A stretch of DNA of 64,000 bases from Dama dama (lineage: Eukaryota > Chordata > Mammalia > Artiodactyla > Cervidae). The notes below the pieces were generated by a model. That model made no database searches. It had not been told where the DNA came from and saw only the letters and a list, made by a program, of their open reading frames with translations. Below, piece by piece: positions 1 to 12,200 of the stretch. A program made the translations under genes and the position numbers. The stretch is taken from assembly GCF_033118175.1 (NCBI RefSeq), contig NC_083685.1, positions 130,196,501-130,260,500 on the forward strand. Direction: 5' to 3'. Position 1 is the first letter of the stretch; the number at the start of each line of letters is the position of its first letter.

Positions 1-211
1 ACATGGTTACAGATCCCGGTGTCGGGGGACCGGCAGAAATCGACGTGACCCCAGACCCCGGCATCGAGTCTGAAGCCCAGCAGGCCCTTTGTTCCCTTCC
101 TGAGGTGAGAAAGACCGTCAGCTCTGCAGCTCTCTGGAGACGACAGGTCTGTGCGGTGGCGAGACTCCGCTTCTTAAAGTTGAGGAGTGAGAGGAAGATT
201 TTCCTGTCCTT
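1..211 (+). CDS. ABCA10: ABCA10-like exon: linker into transmembrane domain 2
   Basis: Open frame ending SERKIFLSL before donor gtgagt at 212. It contains ALWRRQVCAVARLRFLKLR, the conserved basic segment just before the first helix of transmembrane domain 2 in ABCA6/8/9/10. The 5' boundary is not resolved: the exon may begin before the window or after a possible AG near position 12. The ATG at position 3 is internal, not a start. The exon ends in phase 2 (TT|G). Confidence 0.7.
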
Positions 212-3200
212 GTGAGTGTCACACTTTTTAAAAAATGGTTTTTTTTGTTGTTGTTATTTTTAAAATATTTATTCCCTTGCTTACTCTCGTCTGCGTGGGG
301 TCCCAGCTGCAGCACGCGGCCTCTCCCTGCGGCCTGCTGGCTGCTCTCTGGCTGCAGCGCTCGGACTCAGTTGCTGCAAGGCACGTGGGATCTTAGTTCC
401 CCGACCAGGGATTGAACCCGTGCCCTCTGCATTGGAAGGTGGATTCTTAATCACTGGATTGCCAGGGAAGTCCTTATCAGACTCTTCAAGTCTCTTTAGT
501 CCGTATATGCAAAAAAGGTCCCTATGCCAAGAAAATAAGTCTATTGATTTCTTCATTCATGTAACAGGTTTCTTTTGAGTGCCTGCAGGACCGTCCTACA
601 GTGGTAAATGCCACTGAAAAGGCCTTGAGACGTACGATCTGTCAGGGGGAAAAGCAGCAATTAAGTAACTCCCTAATAACCATGCTGTTTGTTCAGTACA
701 ACACACATCTTTACTGAAGCCTATGAACTGTTCTACAGTTGTTCTACTTGCTTCGTTTGAGTAAGATCTGTGCCCTTTTGGTAGTGTTTACCTTCTGATT
801 GGGGGGAAAGGTAAAAAGTGATAAATGTAAAAACTAAATGCATTATATAATAGTTTATACAAAGCAGAGTAGACCAAGAAGCTGGGGAGGGAGTTAGCGT
901 TCATTCCCAATAGGTGAGTCAGTGGTGGTTTCATTGAAATGGTCACCTTTGAGCCAAGACTAGAGAACGTGAAGGGATTAGCAAACAAGTGGTGGAGAAT
1001 GACGGCTCAGAACCAGAAGCATCTGTTGTATTTGGCAAAAGGGAAGTCCTTCAGGTTTTACGAAGAGAAAGCCTGAATGTAGATAATGCTTGTGAGGTGC
1101 CTGACCACAGAGGGAATTTCTACTGTTCTTTCTATGACCAGTAGCTGAAGGGAGACTGCAGTCAGAAGGAGATTTCATTATTTCTTTATGAAGAGAGAAC
1201 ATGCTTCAGTGATGATGGGAATGAGCCAGCAGGAGCGGCAGGGAGGATGAAGGAGAGATGAGCTCAGTGTGGGAGGTCTCGGGAGCGGCGGGGAGCAGGC
1301 CCAGAGGAGCACTGAGGCCCGGCCTCGGATGTGAGCGTCGCCCGTGATACCACAGGGGTGGAGTGGGGCCTCGGGCACGTCCCTGGATCTGTCTTCTTCG
1401 TGGTTGATAAGACAGGAGGGAGGTTCTCTCCGGTGGGCTTCGTCGTTCTTTCTCTAGGAGCTGCGAGGCTGACAGAGTCTGAGGTCTGACAGGAAGGGGA
1501 TTTTTGAAAAGAGTGGACACACATACTTGCTAGCGAAGCAGAAAGATGGCTTGGAAGTGTTCACTCACGGTTGGTGGAGTGAGCTCTAGGATCTGAAGCT
1601 GGTGTATCCAGTATTGCATCTAGTTTCATCAAAGTTAAGATACATGTCAAGCAACAGCGGGCAGAAGGTCAAGTTTTACTTGAAATCATGCATGTGGCAC
1701 GCTTGAAGCCACAGTGTGAAACACGGCTCCTTGCCCTTCAGAACTCCCGAGCCGGGCCCTCTGAGTCCATCACACTTTTTTATATTAGATAAATCTTTAT
1801 TATGTTGAATTGGCTCATTGTTCTTTTCAGGTCTACTGTTAATATATCCTACTTTGCTGTTTATTCTTTCTATTAATTTTTGAGAGTTTTAATACTGAAA
1901 CCCAACTAAAAATCTTAATTTATCTAGTTAAACAATAATTGTAACGTATAGTGGAACTATATGTCACTTTGTATTTTCCAAGTCTCCTGTCAATGTGTTA
2001 TCATACTTTTATAATTTAAAAAATAAAAATGAAAGAAGAAAAGAATAAAGCAACAAGAGTTAAAAGATATTTTAAAAACAGTCCCTAGGTAGGATGTCTG
2101 AGGCCCCGCAGACTCTTCCGCACGTCCTTGGTCGGCCAGCACGCCCGCGGAGGAACCCGCTGGATCTCACCTTCTCCGCTGGTCCTCCGTCCGCCTCGGA
2201 CACCTAGAAACGTGATAGGAATTATGCAAAAATGTGGGCCCACTTTCAGATTAATCTCACTCTAGGTTCCATTTTGTGTAACTAAATGGCATATCTGCGT
2301 GTTGAATTTCCATAGGTTGGCCTTTAAAGAGTGTGTCTGTGACTTAATCAGAGGGAACATGTTTTAGATTCACGTTTTCATTTTCTTTGACTTAGGTTAG
2401 TGGTGTTCGGAATTGCTTTAATCCCCACTATCTTCGAGAAGATCATGTATTCAGTGTATTTTCATGATGATCACTGGGAGTTTTCACCCGGAATGTACTT
2501 CCTTTCTCTGGAACAGCTCCCTCAAACTCCTCTGACCAATCTATTGATCATCAACAATACAGGTGAGAAATAGACCTTCAATTTAGTCTCAATTTTTTTT
2601 TTTTTTTTTGGCTATGCCATGCAGCTTGTGGGATCTTAGTTCCCTGACCAGGGACTGAAGCCACGCCTTCAGCGGTGAAGGCGTGGAGTCCAAACCACTG
2701 GCCCACCAAGGAAGTCCGTAGTCTCAATTTTTACTGTCCAACAGCTTTGAGGAGCGCAAACCTGTCTTGACAACAACACGAGGGGTGAGAGCAGTGCTTG
2801 TCTAGCCTGCCGCATCTTCAAGTTGAGGAAACTGAAGGACTCGTTTTCGAATCACGAGAAATAACGGACAGAATGGAAAATGTCAAGCTCGCTCGATTCC
2901 GTGCCGGTCTCGTGACCCGGTCACCAGGGCTGTCAGCGTCGTGCTGAGGTCCCCGGGCCAGCAGGACTGTTCGCGTCACCAGAGCAAACACGTCTGGGTC
3001 CTGAGGGGGGGGATTTTGTGCGTATTACTTGTAATTACAGACGTTGCGGAGTTCTGAAAAGTCTGTACAATTCACTGATGGAAAGTTTTATTTCCGTGAG
3101 AATCACGAGTCTCTCAGGAAATGACTAAGAACTGCCAGGGAAATGAGTTCCTGGAGAGGGTGGGCTGGAGCCTGACGTCCCGGCGTCAGGGCGCGCTTCC

Positions 3201-6200
3201 TCAGGCTCCGAGCGTGACTGGGGGGCTCCACCCGGTCAGGCTACGCCTCCTTCACCGAGGGGGAAACTCATCTTAAAGCTTTGACACCGATTTTCCTGCT
3301 CTTATGCTGCCCTTCTTCACGGGCTTCTTCAGGATCCGATATTGAAGACGTTGTGCAGTCCCTGAAGCGTCAGGGTCTCGTTTTGGAAGTAGATGATGCT
3401 GGAAACAGAAACGGCTCAGACGACCCTTCCTACAATGGAGCCGTCATCGTGTCTGGTGGCCACAAGGTACCTTTGCTCCCATGTACTTTTTAAACACGAT
3501 TGTGGAACCAAATTCTATTTTTAAATAGATTTTATTTTAAAGGGGGAGGAAAAAAGATCTACTTCTGTTTACCACTCAGTACATTTGCCTAAAAGACACA
3601 CACATTCAACAATTCAAATTATAATTCCAAGGGAAATGATAGATCTGAATCTTTTTTTTTTTTTTTTTGCTTCCATGTACTTTTTATCATGCATGGCTTT
3701 TTGCCACATCCAAATAATTATGAATCATAGAAAAGCAGCTCAATTACTCTATAATCAACATAACCTGAACACTGCTTTGCCGCTTTTTAGAAGAAGGTAT
3801 GAAATTTTAATCCTCCACAGGGCACATTTTCCACCTTCTTTAATTTTTTTTTTTTAACTTGTTAAGGAGTTTATTAAGAATAGTTATTCAGGGTAGAGAT
3901 AAAAGAGACTTGGACTAGAGTGGAGGGCAGAAGTGATAAAAGCAACAGGTCTGCATTGGACAAGGAGAACAAAGGAATCAAAGGTCTGGTTAGAACCACG
4001 TGTCTAAATGAGAAAGATCAGGGTGGAGGTAAGGGGAGTTAGGGTGAAGAGTTCCATTTTGGATAGGTTCGTTTAGATGCTGGTGAGCCATCTAAGAGAA
4101 GATATCAGTAGACAACCGGCTATGCAGGATGAGATGACCATTCATCTGAGCTGTAGATGTGTCGATTCCTTGGGGGAAGAAGGTAGGTTAATAAGCAAAG
4201 GAACACTTAAGGAGGCCAGCGAAATTTCCACCCCATCTGGCCATCATCACTTAGGAAACTACAAAGATACCTAGGCTCCTGTGGGCTAAGGACGGTCCCA
4301 AAGTGAAGTTCCCAGAGCCAAGTATAGCACAGGCCCGTGATTCTTTATTTCCTGGGTCTACGACCCACATCTAATCTGGTCAAGTAAACGTAAACACCGC
4401 CAAAATGCCCAGAGTACTCCTACGGAAGCAGGCGGTCACTTGAGCCTGAGAGGAACCGGGGAGCGCAGCCTGCAGGGAATTGTAGGCTGACGGCCGCGGG
4501 CGTTGGCGCAACCTCCTTGACAGGCCTGCGGGAATGGTGCACCAGGTAAATTGAGCCTGCAACAGCTACTGCAGGACCGTGGTCGGAAAATGTAAATCTG
4601 ACCTTGCTTTCTTGCTTGGAATCATTTGGCGAGGACGAGTTCTCATCACTCAAAGGATAAATTCATAGTTTAACATTCAGTGTCTTTTTCATCACAATTT
4701 AGTACCCATGGTAGCCTTAACATTTCCTAATTATTCTTCAAGACGATTCTGGACGCTTCCTCCGAGAAAGGGGCTTGCATTGAACCTCTCTTTTCTGTGC
4801 TTCCACAGCACTATCTTACAGTTCTCTAATATCATTTACAATCACGGCTAGGTTTCCCGAGCGCTTACATGGTCATTATAGCCTAAACTATTTACCCTCA
4901 CCAGCTCCTTAATTTTCACACAACTGTCTGAGACAGTTGCTATCAGCCCCATTCTGCAGATGAGGAAACTCTGGCCTAGAGACGTTGGTTCACTAGTCAG
5001 GGACAGTCTCCCACTAGACTACGAGTTCCAGGCCGGCACCGAAGGACTAGCTATTTGCTTTTCTGCGGGCCACGCCCTGGGGCGGGGTCTGATGACGACA
5101 CCGCATCCCGTGGTGCTTTGCGCGCGAGCGCTGCCATTGGCCCGGCCAGTCGGCTCCTTTTTAAAAAGTGAGGTGCGGAGTGGTTGCTTGGTTTCTTGGG
5201 ACGGAGACTAGGCCCGTGACTGGAAGGCTCGGGCTACTGAGGGGCAGACACCACAGTCAGCCATGGCCCTTGGGCGACAGCGACCCCCGCAGGCATGCCA
5301 GCACCCAGCAGGGGAGGAGGGCACCCAGGTCCGTGCCCCACGGCGCCCGAGTTCTTGACCCGGCCCTCCCAGGGGACAGCCATGGCCCCTCAGCCGAACC
5401 CGTCCGCGAAGAAGAAAGAGGAAAAGGGGAAGAACATTCAGGCGGTAGCGAGACGCAGATAGGGCGAGCTTGCAGGGTTCCGAGCCCTGGGCTTTGTTGC
5501 CGGTCTCCTTCCTGTGCGGTCCGAGGAGAGGGATTTTGTTTGCAATTTTCTGAAGAAACCAGACCTTCCTGTTTCATAGTTTCCTGCGTTTGCTCTGTAT
5601 TTTCTTGAACACTGCTAACTGGTATCTGGATGTTTTTACAGTTTTCCTCCAAATCACAGAATCTCTCCTTCCAAAGACTGATTAACTGGTAAAGTTCCTG
5701 TGAATGGATTTTCTTTGCTTTCTTCACGTCTTCAGTTAAGTTTTCACACACCTTCTGTGATTCAGCCAAGGAAGAAACTGTATTTTCTTTTAGTTCATGT
5801 AGATTGTTCCACAGTGTACTAAGAAAGCCATCCATTTTCTTCTTCTGATCTTCTATCTTATTAGCCACAATTGATGAAGTCTTGAAAATATTCTTCCATG
5901 GACTGTTGATTTCCAGTATAGATACCACTGCTGCTGCTAAGTCGCCTCAGTCGTGTCCGACTCTGTGCGACCCCATAGACGGCAGCCCACGAGGCTCCCC
6001 CATCCCTGGGATTCTCCAGCCAAGAACAGTGGAGTGGGTTGCCATTTCCTTCTCCAATGCATGAAAGTGAAAAGTGAAAGTGAAGTCGCTCAGTCGTGTC
6101 TGACTCTTTCTCGACCCCATGGACTGCAGCCTACCAGGCTCCTCCATCCATGGGATTTTCCAGGCAAGAATACTGGAGCGGGGTGCCATTGCCTTCTCCA

Positions 6201-9200
6201 ATAGATGCCACAGTGGGGGATAAAGCTGTTCCCAGTGAACTGAGGAGGTCAGTCTTAAGTACATTAATCAATTCCTGAAGTACAGTTTCACTTTCTGCTG
6301 CTAATGACTGTTCTTTCAATATCATTAGACATCTGAGAAACAAGTGTAGACAGACACATTTTCTGGAATTGATGTGAGAGATCCAAGTGCTGCTGCAGTA
6401 ACAGTGTCTAGTGCAGAGACACTGGATGTCAGCAGGGTACCAAACAAAGTTTTGTGAACTTCTAGCATGGCCTTTTGTTTCTTATTGCCATCCTTAATTA
6501 ATTCTTCTATATTATTAAACAGACTATTCAAGTTTTTGCCAAAAGCATCTTGAGCTTCTGCATTATGCTGATCAACTGCCTTCTTACGATCCATTTTATA
6601 ATGGAGACCAAATACATCTTTTGTAGTTTCTTCAACTGTATTGAGCAACCTGTTGGCAACATCATGAAGTCTCTCCTCAGTACTTTCCAAAGCTGAGGTG
6701 ATATATTCTTCTTCAACAAGCTGTAATTTTGTTTCCTGCAAATGTCTTTGAGTGGTTTCAAGTGCTGTGTCTTACTTTGCAGGTCAGATTTGCACTGGTT
6801 AAGTTCATTTTTACTATCCATAAACAATTCTGTAACCCTATTTAGCTCTTCCTCAACAGCAGCAACGTTTTTCAACAAATTCTACAATTTCTTCCTCTTG
6901 AACAGTTAGTTTTCCACTCATAGCTCTAAAATTTTCCTCAGTAATGTACACTCCATTTTTTTCATGAGTTGCAGCAAGATCCTGTTTCAGACGCTCTATC
7001 TCTTCTGTATATTCCTTAATCAGAGCTTTCTTGGTGAGTTTCTGGTTAACCTCAGGCTTATCGAGTATGCTCTTTGCTCTATGAGCATATTCCAATGTAC
7101 TCAGAGTTTCCTGCAGATTGAGAGATGCAGGAGAAACTGTTGCAATGATAGATGTTCTTGTACGGCCCCCAAGAGAGTCCTGGAGGATTTTAGTCAGTTT
7201 AGATTCTCGATTAAGGAACATGAGGTGTTCTTTCTACAAGAGCAGTAATAACCCTTCCCAGAGTCAACAGGGACTGATCGACATTTCTGGCTTCCAGAAC
7301 TCTCTTGTCAATTGCTCCAGAACGGCCAGTGTTCTCACTGCTGTCAAGATCAACCGAGTTCAACTTTCCAATTTTAACAAGCTCCTCTCCATCAACTGTG
7401 GTTTCTTTCATATGTATTGTAACAGAAAACTGAGTGGGATCGACTAGAGTGGGCGTTCATCAATGTTGCCGCAGTAGTCCTTTTCGCTGCCCCCTTCTCC
7501 AAAATTTGATAGACTTCATCCTTGTTGTGTACTGTAATTTCTTCTAAACCTTTGATTATCGCTCCTCTTTTGCTATGGGTATCATCAAACATCTGCAGTC
7601 TCAGAAACATCAGAAGACAGATTAAGGAGATCAAAGAGCTTGTCATTATAGATTTCCAATAGTGACACTTTCACTGGAAATTCAGTACCATTATCAGTAA
7701 TTTTCTCAAAAATCTGATGAAGAGTACATGGACTTATACCAGCCAAAGGATCCTCCTCTCAAGTATACTCTTCATTAGGGGACCTTTCACCTTCCATTGT
7801 AAAGGTTTTTCCAGTACCGGTTTGGCCATATGCAAAAATAGTGCACTTATAGCCCATAATAACTTCATCCAGAATTGGACAAACAACACTTTGGTAAACG
7901 TCAATTTGTTTAGTATTTGCTCCAAAAACCATATCAAAAGTGTATGTTTTCCTTGAGCTTTTGTCAGAAGTGCATGACTTAAGGGGTCTTAGTTCCCCAA
8001 CCAGAGATTGCACCTGGGCTGTGGCAGGGAAGGCACCGGGTTTTAACCACTAGACCGCCAGGGAACTCCCACTGCTATGCACACTCTGAGTGTTTTAAAT
8101 AACTTCAGTTTTATTTGCCAATTATACCTCAGTAAAGCTTCCTTGATAGCTCAGCTGGTAAAGAATCTGCTTTCATTGCGGGAGACCTGGGTTCAATTCT
8201 GGGTTGGGAAGATCCCCTGGAGAAGGGAACGGCTACCCTCTCCAGTGTTCTGGCCTGGAGAATCCCATGGACTGTGTAGTCAGTCCATGGGGTTACAAAG
8301 AGTCGGACACAACTGAGCGACTTTCACTATATCTCAATAAAGCAGAAAAAAGCAATACTGTTTAATAGACTAATTCAAACATTACTGGAGTATGTAACAT
8401 AGAAGGTAAAATTCTCTTCATAATTCCACTTGTTTTTTCATATTATATTTATGTTAATGCATTTAGTAATTATCTTCTACACTCTTTTCCTTTATAAAAA
8501 CACAACTCACTATATCTAGAATGATCTCACATTCAGAAATATATTTTCTAAATTTAAATCATATTAGACAAGTCCTACGACTTTCTTTGTCACATAGAAT
8601 CTAGATCTTTGACATCTTTCCATGTTCGTGAATGTTCATTTATTTCACTTTTAGAATAAGTCACTTAAATTACAAAAATAAGGCATTCTTGTACCAATTC
8701 CAGTAGGGAGAAGTGTCAAGGAAAAGCTAATTGTCTCCTTCTTATCCTAATTCCACCCTAATAATTTACAGACTATGCAATAAGGAGATTTACTCTAATT
8801 TACAGCATATATTTGTGTGCCTTTTTTTTTTTTTTTTAAAGGATTACAGATTTTCAGTTGCATGCAATACCAAGAGGATGAACTGTTTTCCTGTTCTTAT
8901 TGGGATTGTTAGCAATGCCCTGCTTGGAATCTTTAACGTCACAGAGCTTATTAAGACGGAGAGGAGCACGTTTCCACTCGTAAGTAGAGGGGTAACTTCT
9001 GTGAGAGGCAGTTCAGCTGGGAGGAAGGGGCAGGGGCACTGGAGCCTGTGCCTGAGCTTGCAGCCTGCTCCCTGCAAGCTCTCCTGCTTCCTGGGCCTCT
9101 CCTGTAAGAGGGGACGTCCTCGGACCTCCTGCACATGAAACTGTGGGGATTAAGTGAGCTTATCAGGCGCCTACAGCAGAGCCTGGCACGTACCGTCTTC

Positions 9201-12200
9201 ATCATTCTGCAAGTATTTCTTGAGTATCTGCCATGACCTGGTGCTTCTAGATGCTGGAGATACAGCATACATGGCACAGGGAAAAAAAAACAATCCGACC
9301 TTAGGGAGCTATAGTTTCGTAAGGGGGAGAGTAAGCTTTCAATACATGCTTGCCGTTATTCTGAAAGATAAGAGTTTTTCACCTCACCTAAGGTTTAGCT
9401 TCATTACTATTTTTTAAATTTTAATGGAAAAATGTAAATGTATAATAGAATTCTGGTAAGTCCAATGTACCCTGTTGTTTTTGACCCTTTATGTGGCTCT
9501 ATTTTTTCCATTCATTTACCACCACTTAATACACTATCAAGTCATGTTTTATCAATGGCCCCACTCTTGTGTCTGGTTGAAAAATTGAGTCTGGTTAAAA
9601 ATCACAGCCAGCTCCTTAAGACATAGAACCCGAAAAAACCAAGATCCTAAAGGACACGGAAACATTGAAAATGACAGAGAACTGTTAAAAAACTATGTTA
9701 ATAATTTGGGCTTTTTTTGGTTCATAGTCGGAAATAGCTTTTTACACTTCTTAGGTACCCAATACATATTTTCTGAAATTAATGAATGAACAGATTGTCT
9801 TGGAAAACCTAGAACACCCAGAGAACCCTCCAACCCAAATTCTTAATTTATGTCAGATTTCCCTGGGGGAATTTACTGAGCATTTCACAGTCACTGATTA
9901 AAGCAGGTATGGAATGTATGGTCTAACCCTCAGCTTGTGATTATTTTTAAGTTTTAGTGTTCTGTCACTTTATATATTACAGTGTCCTTTGGGGTCTTGG
10001 TTGTTTTATCTTTTATATCTTGTGGAGTGCAGTGCAACTTTTGATAACACATGATTTTAATAACCACTTCTTAGCCTTCAAATGTTTCCTAACAGAAGGG
10101 TTTGATTATGGTAGATATGGCACTAGTGGTAAAGAACCCTCCTGCCAGTGCAGGAGACATAAGAGACACAGTTCGATTCCTCCGTCGGGAAGATCCCCTG
10201 GAGGAGGAAATGGTAACCCACTCCAGTCTTCTTGCCTGGAGAATCCCATGGACAGAGGAGCCTGGTGGGCTATAGCCCATGGGGTCGTACAAGAATCGGA
10301 CACAACTGAAACAACTTAGCCCGCACACACCAGATACAGATAAGCAAGAGAACCTGCTGTCTGTCTTCTTAACACAGGCATGTAAAATTAAGGTTTTAAA
10401 TTTCTCTTGAAAGCATGCAGTTCCTGGGAATGGAACCTGCCTTTCAGGGTAGCAAACATGTTTGCTCTTTGTTTGCTTCTTAAATCAGGTATATCCTTCC
10501 ATTCGGATGTTTTCACCCTTTCCCTAAATGTATTTGAGCCTTGTGTTTGAGTGTGTGGTTGGTAACAAGCGCAGTAGCTTACGGATGTGTTTGGAACTTG
10601 CAGGACGACCCAACATGGGCAGTTGGCATTTTGGATTTTCTTCTGTTGCTCATTGTAAACTGCCTTTCTCCGTACATTGGGATGAACAGCGTCAGCAATT
10701 ACGAAGTAAGAGCATGGATGAGAGGGAGGGGGTGCATGGTGGGTGGGCGGAGGAGGAGAGATGCTTCTATCTGACTTCAGTAAACTGGGATTTTATTGTC
10801 TTATACACACAGGATAGCCCTTCAAGAAAAATGTTTACACATGAATTGTATTACTCTAATCTAAGTATGCATTTTTATTAAATGGTTCATCGTGATGTCA
10901 AAGAGGTGAGAAAGTTCATGATTGAACACAGTAAGGTAACCTTGGTTTTAAAGGGACTCACCCTAGGGACTTTGCTGGTGGTCCAGTAGCTAAGACTCTG
11001 CACTACCAATGTAGGGGGCCCAGGTTCGATCCCTCATCAGGGAACTGGATCCCACATGTTGTAACTAAGAGCTTGCATGCTGCAACCAAGACCCAGCACA
11101 GCCAGATACATACATATTTTTTACCAAGGGAATCACTTCATGTCAGCTTCAGCGGTGGAAAATGCACTCCTTTTTGACAGTGTGTAGTTAATCTACAATT
11201 CTAAAGGGAATTTTTTAGTGTGAAATATAAGCTATATCACATTTCCTGCTTTTTGACTCCATTCTTGTAAAGGGGGCTTTAAATCAGCTTGAGGCACAGG
11301 TCAGACGTTTCCTGCAGTGTCAGTGGCCTCCCCATGCCTCCCGCCCCCTCGGCTTGTCAGGTGATTTGGAAAACGCTCTTTCTGGTCACGTGCTCTCTGT
11401 GCTCAGTCATGTCTGACTATTTACGACCCCGTGGACTACAGTCCACCATGGTCCCCGGTCCATGGGATTTCCCCGGCAAGCATGCTGGAGTGGGGTGTCC
11501 TTTCCTCCTCCAGGGGATCTTCCCGACCCAGGGACCAAACCTGCGTCTCTTGCGTTGGCAGGTGGATTCTTGACCACTAGCACCACCTGGGAGACACACT
11601 GTTTTCTTTGGAATAGTATTAGTGTCTTAGTTGTCCTGTGGCCTGCTTCCTAAACCCAGGCTAGCAAATTCCTGAAGGTCGGATTTGCTATATAAAAGAA
11701 CGTAGACTTTTAAAAAAAAAAAAAAACTGCTGCAGAATACTACTTCTAAAATTTACTAAAAATTAACGTTTTCACAGAAACAAAATACCTCTTTTACCCA
11801 AGGTTTCAGCCTCGCCCGTATCCCTTCTGTTTCTTCGCCAGCAAAAAGCTCAGTCTCAGCTACGGATCTCAGGCCTCTGTCCGTCAGCATGCTGGTGTGG
11901 ACAGGCCCTGGTGGACATCTCATTTTATTTTGGAATTCTTTTTTCGATACATTTAATGTACTGCGTACTTTTGGAATTCACGATTGTATTAGAATTCGTG
12001 TTTGCTCTGGTAAGTGATCATCTTCCCCCAAATATAATAATAGAATTAAAACAAAAAAACTCATTTTTGTTAACACTTTGAGCTTAACCAAAGGCATGTA
12101 CAAGAAAGTTGCCTTTGGCAGCTTTGTGACCCGATCCTCTGCCTGCCCCTCACCCTGCCACGGCCCTGCCTCTAACCTTGCTGTTAACGCTGTGTTGTCA

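Noticed and set aside
3..215. ATG at position 3 as a gene start
   Set aside because: The frame is an internal ABCA exon that enters from, or begins close to, the left edge.
4420..4653. 77-codon minus-strand frame
   Set aside because: No recognised family, no splice context, length compatible with chance.
5257..5598. Tail of the minus-strand KIF11 frame as extra KIF11 sequence
   Set aside because: After SSVQEN the translation no longer resembles KIF11 and runs antisense through the plus-strand first-exon copy.
8136..8328. tRNA gene
   Set aside because: The tRNA-like head belongs to a Bov-tA SINE, and the same applies to all other tRNA-like heads in the window.
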